Shown here: positions 1 through 5,120 of the stretch, piece after piece | How the letters are laid out: each line of letters opens with the position of its first letter | How positions within the stretch are numbered: position 1 is the first letter of the stretch | NCBI GenBank assembly: GCA_007132865.1 | Contig: SLNU01000345.1 | Span: forward strand, 1 to 5,120 | Length of the DNA: 5,120 bases | Direction of reading: 5' to 3' | Source: Bacteroidales bacterium | GTDB lineage: Bacteria > Bacteroidota > Bacteroidia > Bacteroidales > UBA7960 | The notes under the pieces: model-generated | Database searches by the model: none | What the model was told of the DNA's origin: nothing | The model's input: only the letters and a program-made list of their open reading frames with translations | Program-made: the position numbers and the translations under genes

Positions 1-100
1 GGATCTGCCCGGAAACGAAGAGCATATTGCCAGACATTACGGCCTGGTTGTAAGGTCCGATCGGTTTGGGTGCTTTGGGAGTGTTGATAATTTTTTTCAT
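1..100 (-). CDS. ridA: RidA/YjgF-family enamine/imine deaminase, N-terminal fragment
   Basis: Reading the minus strand from the ATG at 100-98 gives 33 codons: [20 protein letters not shown], then [13 protein letters not shown], and the frame runs off the left edge. The N-terminus matches the RidA (YjgF/YER057c/UK114) family, where a P-IGPYxQA motif (here residues 13-20) is followed by a strand ending in SGQI (30-33). Family members are about 125 residues long, so roughly a quarter is visible. The catalytic Arg lies beyond the edge and cannot be checked. RidA is a cytosolic trimer that hydrolyses 2-aminoacrylate and related enamines/imines released by PLP-dependent dehydratases to 2-keto acids and ammonia. 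No Shine-Dalgarno sequence is seen ahead of the ATG, as is common in Bacteroidetes. The gene is divergent from the amidotransferase gene at 211. Family assignment is confident; the exact substrate is inferred. Confidence 0.88.
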   Translation of the reverse strand, partial: MKKIINTPKAPKPIGPYNQAVMSGNMLFVSGQI

Positions 101-135
101 ATCAGGTTTGGATTATGGATTTTGATGCAGGACAT

Positions 136-143
136 CAAATTTA
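136..143 (-). promoter_or_regulatory. candidate Bacteroidetes -7 element for ridA
   Basis: The minus strand reads TAAATTTG here, an exact match to the Bacteroidetes sigma -7 consensus TAnnTTTG. Transcription would begin near position 129, leaving a leader of about 30 nt before the ridA ATG. No convincing -33 TTTG/TTG is found about 19-21 nt further upstream; that stretch falls in the 13-bp tandem repeat. Short AT-rich motifs occur by chance in such DNA, so this is a tentative call. Confidence 0.35.
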
Positions 144-148
144 AGGAA

Positions 149-180
149 TCCTTTCTAATTATCCTTTCTAATTATCCTTA
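149..180. repeat. 13-bp direct tandem repeat, about 2.5 copies
   Basis: The unit TCCTTTCTAATTA occurs perfectly at 149-161 and 162-174, followed by a partial third copy (TCCTTA) at 175-180. It lies in the 110-bp gap between the divergent ridA and pabA/trpG starts, between the candidate ridA -7 element and the amidotransferase gene. It may be a slippage product or a pair of regulator sites spaced 13 bp apart. Nothing in the sequence decides between these. Confidence 0.8.
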
Positions 181-210
181 CTTTTATTCGGGCAATTAAG
201 GCAATAACCG

Positions 211-792
211 ATGTACATCCTGATCCTCGACAATTACGATTCCTTCACCTACAACCTCTACCATATGATAGAGGCCGTTATGCCTGCCGACACCCGCCTG
301 GAGGTCAGACGCAACGACCAGGTCAGCCTGGAGGCCGCAGGAGCATTCGACAAGATCGTGATCTCCCCGGGTCCGGGACTGCCTGCCCAGGCCGGGATCA
401 CCTGCGACCTCATCATGCATTACGCAGCAAGGAAAAGCATCCTGGGGGTTTGCCTCGGGCACCAGGCCATTGCCGAAGTATTCGGCGGCAAGCTGCTGAA
501 CCTGCCAGCGGTACTGCACGGGGTGGCCATCCAAACCACCGTGGTGCAGCGCGAGGAGCCTCTGTTTTTTGGATGTCCGGATAGTTTTGAGACCGGCCGC
601 TACCACAGTTGGGTGGTGGATCCCGCCACGTTCCCCTCCGAGCTGGAGGTGACGGCCATTGACGAAAAAAGGCAAATCATGGCCTTGCGGCACAGGGAAT
701 ATGATGTCAGAGGGGTGCAGTTTCATCCTGAGAGCATCATGACGGGAGTCGGACAAACCATATTGAAAAACTGGGTGGAGATGCGGGGATGA
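211..792 (+). CDS. pabA: anthranilate/aminodeoxychorismate synthase glutamine amidotransferase subunit (TrpG/PabA)
   Basis: This cytosolic 193-residue class I glutamine amidotransferase releases ammonia from glutamine and channels it to a chorismate-binding partner, TrpE (to anthranilate, tryptophan pathway) or PabB (to aminodeoxychorismate, folate pathway). The whole protein is one amidotransferase domain of normal length. Visible motifs are DNYDSFTYNL (7-16), the SPGPG oxyanion loop (52-56), GVCLGHQ (79-85) with nucleophile Cys81, RYHSWVV (130-136), and GVQFHPES (168-175) with catalytic His172 and Glu174. The ATG sits directly before the conserved first strand (MYILILDNYD), so the start is secure; a weak AAGG lies at 198-201. 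No synthase subunit is adjacent: ridA is divergent upstream and murF-alr convergent downstream. TrpG and PabA cannot be told apart by sequence alone, and one protein may serve both pathways. The family is certain; the pabA symbol is only a preference. Confidence 0.93.
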   Translation: MYILILDNYDSFTYNLYHMIEAVMPADTRLEVRRNDQVSLEAAGAFDKIVISPGPGLPAQAGITCDLIMHYAARKSILGVCLGHQAIAEVFGGKLLNLPAVLHGVAIQTTVVQREEPLFFGCPDSFETGRYHSWVVDPATFPSELEVTAIDEKRQIMALRHREYDVRGVQFHPESIMTGVGQTILKNWVEMRG

Positions 793-799
793 ACCGATG

Positions 800-827
800 C
801 CGCTGCGGGCATGAACCCGTATGGCGG
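800..827. terminator. weak hairpin between convergent genes, possible bidirectional transcription end
   Basis: In the 53-nt gap between the stop of the amidotransferase gene (790-792) and the stop of murF-alr (846-848), two nested arms can pair: CCGC (800-803) with GCGG (824-827), and CGGG (806-809) with CCCG (816-819), with a 6-nt loop and a small internal loop. No T-run follows on either strand, so it is not a classical intrinsic terminator. Its position between convergent ends is the main argument for a role. Confidence 0.3.
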
Positions 828-845
828 ATGGCTGCCGGTATGAAT

Positions 846-3416
846 TTATTCCTGAAAAAACACCCTTTTTACCCTTTGGGAGACCGAGGTCAGCACTTCG
901 TAAGGGATGGTGTCCATATCGCGGGCAAATTCGGCGACCGGGTGATTGGGACCGAATACCTCCACCCCATCTCCGGGTTTTACGCCCAGTCCGGTCACAT
1001 CCACCGCACAGGAATCCATGCTGACATTGCCGACAATCATACAGGCACGTCCACCTACCAGCAGCCTTCCCCGCCCGTTGCCCAATCTCCGACTCAGACC
1101 GTCTGCATAGCCCACCGGGACGATGGCCACCTCCATATCATGTGTTGCCTTCCCCGCCCGGCTGTATCCTATTGTCTGCCCTTCCGGGATCGCCTTCACC
1201 TGAGAGACCACCGAACGGAAGGTGCTGACATTCCTTAGCAATTGCTGCAGCCCGGCTTCCGGACTGACCCCATACAGCCCGATTCCCAGCCTGACCATGT
1301 CCAGGTGGGCCTCCGGAAAGCGTGAGACAGCCGCAGAATTGCAGATGTGCCGGGTGAATGGCTGCCCCAGTCCTTGCTCCAGCTCTGTACAAACCTCCAG
1401 AAAGCATTGCAGCTGTTCCCGGCTGAAAGCGTCATGCTCCGCCTCTCCGCTGGCGGCGAAATGGGAGAACACCGAGGAAACCTGCAGCTTCTTTTCCGAC
1501 TTTAGCAACTCCAGTAGTTGCGGGAGCTGGTGTGGCAAAAAGCCCAGGCGGTGCATGCCGGTATCGATTTTCAGGTGCACGGGAAGCACCCCTTTCCCTT
1601 CCAGACTTCCGGCCAGGCGCTTAAGCAGCTCCAGGCTGTAGATCTCCGGCTCCAGCCGGTACTTTTGTAACACATCGAAGCTGCTGACTTCCGGATTCAT
1701 CACCACGATTGGCAGGGTAATCCCGCCGTTGCGAAGCTCCTTGCCTTCATCGGCATAGGCCACCGCCAGGCAATCCACCTGGTGGTATTGCAGCAGGCGG
1801 GCAACCTCCAGGCTGCCGCTGCCATAGGAGAAGGCCTTAACCATGCCCATGGTGCGTACGCCCGGCCGCAGCATGGACCGGAACACGTTCAGGTTATGAA
1901 CCAGCGCGTCCAGGTTGATCTCCAGAATCGTCTGGTGGTCCTTTTGCTGCATCAGCATGCCAATCCGCTCGAAGCCAAAAACCCGGGCGCCCTTGAGCAA
2001 TATGGCTTCGTCCTTGAAGGATGAAAAGTCAAAGTCCATCAAAAAGCTGTCCGTATCCGGGTAAAAACTTGCAGGGACCGCGGGTGCTGCGTCCTTGGCA
2101 GACGGTTGTCTGGGAACCGCCGGGGCAGACGGCTGCCCGGAGGAGGGAACCGTGGCCTGGTCCGTTGCAGACGGCGGCCCGGCAAAAATCTCCCGGCAGG
2201 ACGAGATTTCGGGTCCGATTCCGATCAGCCGGTCCACCTTTTTGGACTGCAGCAGGTCGGCCACCCGGGCATACAGTTCCGGTGCAGGCATGCCGCTTTG
2301 CAGGATGTCAGACAATACCAGGCTGCGCTTCCCACCGGGGGAATGGCTGATTAAAAAATCAAGGGCGATAGACAGGGAGTTCAGGTCGCTGTTGTAGCTG
2401 TCGTTGACGATGATGCAGTTGTTCAGTCCCTGCTTCAGCTCCAGACGCATGGCTACCGGCTGGAGGGTTTCCACCCTGGCCGCGATCTCCTCTGGGGAAA
2501 GTTTCAATAGCAAAAGCATGCTGATGCAGTGCATTGCATTTTCCACCGAGGCCTCGTCTGTGAAGGGGATACGGACACCAAACCGCTGCTCCCCGTATTG
2601 CAGGCTTACCCGGGTGGCACCGGGTTCTTTTTTGGAAGAAAGGATCCGGACCTTGGCTGAGGCGGAGTGGCCCCAGGAGAATACGGAAACTTCATGGGGA
2701 ACCTCACCAATAACCTCTCCGTGGTCTGCGCAGCAAACCAGGGTTTCCACCTCACTGAAGAGCCGCATTTTTTCGCGTATCTTCTGGCGGCGGCCAGTAA
2801 AGCCAGCGTCGTGGGCGGAACCGATGTTCGTGAAGATGCCTGTTGTGGGACGAATGATACTGCGTAGGCGATGCATCTCTCCCGGCTCGGATATACCAGC
2901 CTCAAAAATGCCCAACTGGCTGGCCTCATTGGTCTGCCAGACCGAAAGCGGCACCCCGATCTGAGAGTTAAAACTTTTTGGGCTGCGGACGATGGATTGA
3001 TCGCTGCCCAGGAGTTGGACCAGCCACTCTTTCACGATGGTTTTGCCATTGCTCCCCGTGATCCCGATTACCGGCAATGAAAACCTGCTTCTGTGAGCGG
3101 CCGCCAGCTGCTGAAGGGCCATTAGCGGGGATGGTACCCGGATAAACCCGGCATCCGGATAGCTGGATGTCCATGCAGGATCCACCTGCTCCACCACAAA
3201 CATGCATACCCCTTTCTCCAGCAATTCCGGGATGTAACGGTGTCCGTCATTTTTTGCCGTCTTCAGTGCAAAAAACAGGGTCTGATCCGGCGCGGCCAGC
3301 TGCCGGCTGTCGGTAAGCAGGAATCGGATGGCCAGGGTTTGTGGCGGACGGCCAATGGCCTCGCCTCCAAAAATGGACAGCAGGTTGGGAAAGGTGTAGG
3401 ATCTGCCAGGTGCCAT
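846..3416 (-). CDS. murF-alr: bifunctional UDP-MurNAc-tripeptide:D-Ala-D-Ala ligase / alanine racemase (MurF-Alr fusion)
   Basis: This 856-residue cytosolic fusion carries two peptidoglycan precursor activities. The N-terminal MurF half (about 1-489) ligates D-Ala-D-Ala to UDP-MurNAc-tripeptide using ATP. Its motifs are the P-loop GITGSNGKT (118-126, Lys125), SFNSQIGVPL (148-157), EAGISEPGEM (172-181), TNIGSAH (196-202) and NDSYNSD (338-344). The C-terminal Alr half (about 497-856) interconverts L- and D-alanine with PLP. It shows PLP Lys527 in MVKAFSYG with Tyr531, the HLKIDTGMHRLG segment (614-625; Lys616 and Arg623 match the usual carbamylated Lys and substrate Arg), Tyr751 in IGYSRAG as the second catalytic base, VGYADG (768-773) and the SMD motif (Met800, Asp801). 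All key residues are present, so both halves look active. Fusions of this kind are known in Bacteroidetes. A Pro/Ala/Ser-rich stretch (about 412-450) lengthens the MurF C-terminal region. The ATG is 50 nt after the pdxA stop, without a Shine-Dalgarno sequence; a shared transcript is likely. Confidence 0.95.
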   Translation of the reverse strand: MAPGRSYTFPNLLSIFGGEAIGRPPQTLAIRFLLTDSRQLAAPDQTLFFALKTAKNDGHRYIPELLEKGVCMFVVEQVDPAWTSSYPDAGFIRVPSPLMALQQLAAAHRSRFSLPVIGITGSNGKTIVKEWLVQLLGSDQSIVRSPKSFNSQIGVPLSVWQTNEASQLGIFEAGISEPGEMHRLRSIIRPTTGIFTNIGSAHDAGFTGRRQKIREKMRLFSEVETLVCCADHGEVIGEVPHEVSVFSWGHSASAKVRILSSKKEPGATRVSLQYGEQRFGVRIPFTDEASVENAMHCISMLLLLKLSPEEIAARVETLQPVAMRLELKQGLNNCIIVNDSYNSDLNSLSIALDFLISHSPGGKRSLVLSDILQSGMPAPELYARVADLLQSKKVDRLIGIGPEISSCREIFAGPPSATDQATVPSSGQPSAPAVPRQPSAKDAAPAVPASFYPDTDSFLMDFDFSSFKDEAILLKGARVFGFERIGMLMQQKDHQTILEINLDALVHNLNVFRSMLRPGVRTMGMVKAFSYGSGSLEVARLLQYHQVDCLAVAYADEGKELRNGGITLPIVVMNPEVSSFDVLQKYRLEPEIYSLELLKRLAGSLEGKGVLPVHLKIDTGMHRLGFLPHQLPQLLELLKSEKKLQVSSVFSHFAASGEAEHDAFSREQLQCFLEVCTELEQGLGQPFTRHICNSAAVSRFPEAHLDMVRLGIGLYGVSPEAGLQQLLRNVSTFRSVVSQVKAIPEGQTIGYSRAGKATHDMEVAIVPVGYADGLSRRLGNGRGRLLVGGRACMIVGNVSMDSCAVDVTGLGVKPGDGVEVFGPNHPVAEFARDMDTIPYEVLTSVSQRVKRVFFQE
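2067..2183 (-). repeat. in-frame Pro/Ala/Ser-rich degenerate repeat inside murF-alr
   Basis: Residues 412-450 of the fusion protein are almost only Pro, Ala, Ser, Gln, Val and a few charged residues, with PSA at 415-417, 429-431 and 438-440, QPSA twice and PAVP twice. At the DNA level the octamer GCAGACGG (plus strand) recurs at 2098-2105, 2125-2132 and 2167-2174, spaced 27 and 42 bp, both multiples of three. The segment follows the strand RLIGIGPEI and precedes FYPDTDSFLMDF, parts of the MurF C-terminal domain that are normally close together. It is probably a flexible surface loop that grew by in-frame duplication. Confidence 0.75.
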
Positions 3417-3466
3417 ACAGATGTGATTGGAGGCCCTTATACCGGGGACCCGCGAGGCCGGTGTTT

Positions 3467-4591
3467 TTATTCGAACGGCAGGTCGGGCAGGTCTTTCAAT
3501 GCATTCTTGTCGGCATCGCTGTCCTCTTCAAGCATGCTGAATTTCAGTGGGTCCGCATTGTATTCATCAAAGACCTTCCGGTTCCTGACAATGTCGATTG
3601 CCTGGTAGACCGCTTCCCGAAAACCGTCGGGGGCAGCCATGTCCTTGCCGGCGATGTCATAGGCCGTTCCATGTGCCGGGGAGGTTCTTACGACTGGCAG
3701 TCCGGCCGTATAGTTCACCCCGCTTTTAAACGACAGGGTCTTAAACGGAATCAGTCCCTGGTCATGGTACATGGCCAGGATGCCGTCAAATTTATTGAAC
3801 GTGGAGGAACCAAAAAAACCATCTGCAGGATAGGGCCCAAAGGTCAGGATCCCCGCATCAAATGCCGTCTGAATCGCAGGAATAATGATGTCCTGCTCCT
3901 CCTGCCCGATTACCCCCTTGTCTCCGGCATGGGGATTCAGTCCGAGTACAGCCAGCCGTGGCTTGCGGATGCCGAAATCCCTGACCAGCGAATTATGAAA
4001 AATCTTCAGCTTATAAAGTATCAGCTCCCTGGTAATGGCCTTTGGCACCTCACTCAGCGGGATATGGCCCGTGATGACCCCAATACGGAAATCGTTGCTT
4101 ACCATCAGCATCAGGCTGTCCTGAACACCGAACTTATTGGCCAGGTATTCTGTATGCCCGGGAAAGTCAAAGTCCTCACGCTGAATGTTCTGCTTGTTGA
4201 TCGGGGCGGTCACCAGTGCATCAATGAATCCCTTGCCCAGGTCCGCCGTCGCGGCCTCCAGCGCCAGGAAAGCCATTTCACCGGCCACCGGAGTGGATTG
4301 GCCCAGGTCGATCTTGATCTCCTCATCGTAAATGTTCACCAGGTTGGCCTTGCCCTGCACCGCCTGTTCTGCCGAACGCACCAGATTGAAGTGGGTATTG
4401 CCCACGTTCAGTGCTTTCTTATGGTATGAGGCCACTTTGGAAGACCCGTATACCACCGGGGTGAACAGCTCAAGGATGCGCGGATCGCTGAGGGTTTTCA
4501 GGATGATTTCGTAGCCTACACCGTTTACATCTCCGTGGGTAATCCCGATTTTCAGCGGGGTTTGCGTTTGCTGGTCTATTTCTTGTTCCAT
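3467..4591 (-). CDS. pdxA: 4-hydroxythreonine-4-phosphate dehydrogenase (PdxA)
   Basis: PdxA oxidises 4-phosphohydroxy-L-threonine with NAD(P); the product decarboxylates to 3-amino-2-oxopropyl phosphate, which PdxJ joins with deoxyxylulose 5-phosphate in the DXP-dependent vitamin B6 pathway. It is a cytosolic, metal-dependent enzyme. The 374 residues carry GDVNGVGYEI (20-29, the GDPAGIGPE-type motif in a variant form), VTAPINK (127-133), FPGHTEYL (143-150), TGHIPL (174-179), NPHAGDKG (219-226), ADGFFG (256-261), AMYHDQGLIPFK (273-284) and RTSPAHGTAYDIAGK (302-316). His176, His221 and His276 match the three metal ligands of the family. A short acidic tail (about 354-374) is slightly longer than in proteobacterial PdxA. 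The start is firm: an in-frame TAA lies at 4606-4604, with no other start codon before the ATG. It leads a likely two-gene unit with the PLP-dependent murF-alr. A PdxA2-type sugar-acid phosphate dehydrogenase is less likely, because no partner kinase gene is present. Confidence 0.94.
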   Translation of the reverse strand: MEQEIDQQTQTPLKIGITHGDVNGVGYEIILKTLSDPRILELFTPVVYGSSKVASYHKKALNVGNTHFNLVRSAEQAVQGKANLVNIYDEEIKIDLGQSTPVAGEMAFLALEAATADLGKGFIDALVTAPINKQNIQREDFDFPGHTEYLANKFGVQDSLMLMVSNDFRIGVITGHIPLSEVPKAITRELILYKLKIFHNSLVRDFGIRKPRLAVLGLNPHAGDKGVIGQEEQDIIIPAIQTAFDAGILTFGPYPADGFFGSSTFNKFDGILAMYHDQGLIPFKTLSFKSGVNYTAGLPVVRTSPAHGTAYDIAGKDMAAPDGFREAVYQAIDIVRNRKVFDEYNADPLKFSMLEEDSDADKNALKDLPDLPFE

Positions 4592-4658
4592 GTGGTCTGG
4601 ATGTTATGATGAACGGTCCTGCTAGCTAGAAAATGAAGCCACGCGCAAAAACCGGGGA

Positions 4659-4674
4659 TTGCGTTCTTTCGCAA
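4659..4674. repeat. inverted repeat overlapping the pdxA -7 element and predicted start site
   Basis: A perfect 5-bp inverted repeat, TTGCG (4659-4663) and CGCAA (4670-4674) on the plus strand, is separated by 6 nt. It overlaps the downstream end of the -7 box and the predicted transcription start. It could be an operator half-site pair or a small hairpin at the 5' end of the mRNA. The arms are short enough to arise by chance. Confidence 0.35.
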
Positions 4675-4679
4675 AGATA
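4672..4679 (-). promoter_or_regulatory. Bacteroidetes-type -7 promoter element for pdxA
   Basis: The minus strand reads TATCTTTG (followed by C), an exact match to the Bacteroidetes -7 consensus TAnnTTTG and to its most common form. Transcription would start near 4665, giving a leader of roughly 75 nt before the pdxA ATG at 4591. The region about 20 nt upstream is the stem of the susD-side terminator and has only a T-rich stretch, not a clear TTTG -33 element. The gene context (first gene after a terminator) supports the call. Confidence 0.6.
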
Positions 4680-4721
4680 AAAAAAAACGACCGCCCGTCA
4701 GGAAAAACGGGGCGGTCGTTT
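4679..4721 (-). terminator. strong intrinsic terminator of the susD-like gene
   Basis: Arms at 4685-4696 and 4710-4721 form a perfect 12-bp, mostly GC stem (ACGACCGCCC paired with GGGCGGTCGT plus flanking A-T pairs) around a 13-nt loop at 4697-4709. On the minus strand the stem runs into a run of nine T (complement of A at 4679-4687). This is a textbook rho-independent terminator about 55 nt after the susD-like stop codon. On the plus strand only three T follow the stem, so it should act mainly on minus-strand transcription. Confidence 0.92.
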
Positions 4722-4767
4722 ATCAGTTGAATCCATGCCTGAATTAACCAGAGGCCGGGTCCAATAA

Positions 4768-4798
4768 GAACCAGGTTTAATACGCCGAGTTCTGGTTC
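4768..4798. repeat. inverted repeat spanning the susD-like stop codon
   Basis: GAACCAG (4768-4774) and CTGGTTC (4792-4798) are perfect 7-bp inverted arms with a 17-nt loop that contains the TAA stop (4779-4777). In the mRNA this could form a small hairpin just ahead of the main terminator. No T-run follows, so it is not a second terminator. Confidence 0.4.
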
Positions 4799-5120
4799 AG
4801 GTTGGGATTGGTATCCATTTCCCTCTGCGGGATGGGGAACACCAGCCTCGGGTCGTTCCACTGCAGCGTCTGTCCCACATGGGTCGATCCGGAAGGGGCC
4901 ACGGTGCTGCCGCGGAAGCGGCGCATGTCATGCAGCATATGTCCTTCAAAGGCCAACTCGCGTTTGCGTTCTTCATAGATGCGCTCCAGTGTGAGCTCAG
5001 TCCACGGTTGGGCCTCTGCACGTTCCCGGATGGCGTTGACATCGGCCAGTGGCGCGGCGCCGATCGCAGAACCGTTGCGGAAGTTGGCCTCCGCACGGGT
5101 AAGAATCATCTCGGCAAGCC
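4777..5120 (-). CDS. SusD/RagB-family outer-membrane nutrient-binding lipoprotein, C-terminal fragment
   Basis: The last 113 residues are visible; the N-terminus, with the expected lipoprotein signal peptide, lies beyond the right edge. SusD-family proteins sit on the outside of the outer membrane and deliver glycans or peptides to a partner SusC TonB-dependent transporter. Family signs here are the helix LAEMILTRAEANFRNG, followed by ADVNAIRERA, the strongly conserved RIYEERKRELAFEG and MRRFR segment, and the closing LVFPIPQREMDTNPNLNQNS before the final Ala-Tyr. This end (a PIPQRE segment, then NPNLxQN and an aromatic residue) is characteristic of the family. The protein ends at the TAA at 4779-4777, followed by a terminator, so this is the last gene of its unit. 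A susC-like gene is expected further right, and the substrate cannot be inferred from this fragment. Confidence 0.93.
   Translation of the reverse strand, partial: LAEMILTRAEANFRNGSAIGAAPLADVNAIRERAEAQPWTELTLERIYEERKRELAFEGHMLHDMRRFRGSTVAPSGSTHVGQTLQWNDPRLVFPIPQREMDTNPNLNQNSAY

Noticed and set aside
179..186. TACTTTTA as a possible -7 promoter element for the amidotransferase gene
   Set aside because: It differs from TAnnTTTG at the last base and has no TTG about 20 nt upstream, so the promoter of this gene cannot be placed with confidence.
789..1238. Plus-strand open frame whose ATG overlaps the amidotransferase stop (ATGA), suggesting a coupled downstream gene
   Set aside because: Nearly all of it lies antisense to the conserved C-terminus of the Alr domain, and its translation resembles no family and looks like shadow composition.
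2404..2964. A 186-residue plus-strand open frame opposite the MurF half
   Set aside because: It is antisense to conserved MurF motifs (GSAH, NDSYNSD region) and has no family features of its own.
3441..3468. Hairpin-like ACCGG/CCGGT arms followed by a T-run, in the gap between pdxA and murF-alr
   Set aside because: The T-run follows only on the plus strand, where no gene is transcribed. In the pdxA to murF-alr direction it is preceded by an A-run and is not a terminator; the stem is only 5 bp.
3341..4429. A 362-residue plus-strand open frame opposite pdxA and the start of murF-alr
   Set aside because: The minus strand carries full PdxA motifs across the same region. The plus-strand translation shows no recognisable domain, and long antisense frames are common in GC-rich coding DNA.
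4622..4861. Minus-strand open frame of 79 codons covering the intergenic region and susD-like end
   Set aside because: It is out of frame with the SusD-like protein, runs through the terminator hairpin, and its translation has no recognisable features.
1..5120. CRISPR arrays, tRNA or rRNA genes, insertion sequences, or phage genes
   Set aside because: None were seen: no repeat-spacer pattern, no tRNA cloverleaf or CCA end, no transposase motifs, and nearly all of the window is occupied by recognisable housekeeping or uptake genes.

Overview
The window looks like chromosomal DNA from a member of the Bacteroidetes (Bacteroidota). Three things point there: a MurF-alanine racemase fusion gene, the C-terminus of a SusD/RagB outer-membrane nutrient-binding lipoprotein, and a TAnnTTTG-type -7 promoter element with little Shine-Dalgarno signal ahead of the genes. 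By eye the DNA is moderately GC-rich, and the genus cannot be named from it.

Layout, left to right. (1) 1-100, minus strand: the first 33 codons of a RidA-family enamine/imine deaminase, cut by the window edge. (2) 101-210: an AT-rich divergent intergenic region with a 13-bp tandem repeat. (3) 211-792, plus strand: a complete glutamine amidotransferase subunit of anthranilate or aminodeoxychorismate synthase (TrpG/PabA). (4) 793-845: a short gap between convergent genes, holding a weak hairpin. (5) 846-3416, minus: a MurF-Alr bifunctional cell-wall enzyme. (6) 3467-4591, minus: PdxA of vitamin B6 synthesis, 50 nt upstream of murF-alr and probably co-transcribed with it. (7) 4592-4776: an intergenic region with a strong intrinsic terminator for the susD-like gene, directly abutting an exact -7 promoter match reading into pdxA. 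(8) 4777-5120, minus: the C-terminal 113 residues of a SusD-like protein, cut by the right edge.

How the genes fit together. PdxA helps make pyridoxal phosphate (PLP). The Alr half of the fusion needs PLP to make D-alanine, and the MurF half adds D-Ala-D-Ala to the peptidoglycan precursor. RidA removes reactive enamines that are known in enterobacteria to damage PLP enzymes, including alanine racemases. The pdxA and murF-alr pair probably forms one transcription unit; the link to ridA and pabA is thematic only, since these lie beyond a convergent junction. The susD-like gene belongs to a separate upstream glycan or peptide uptake locus.

No clearly undescribed system is visible. The points most worth a second look are a Pro/Ala/Ser-rich repetitive insert inside the MurF C-terminal region, the terminator-promoter overlap before pdxA, and the PLP-themed grouping.
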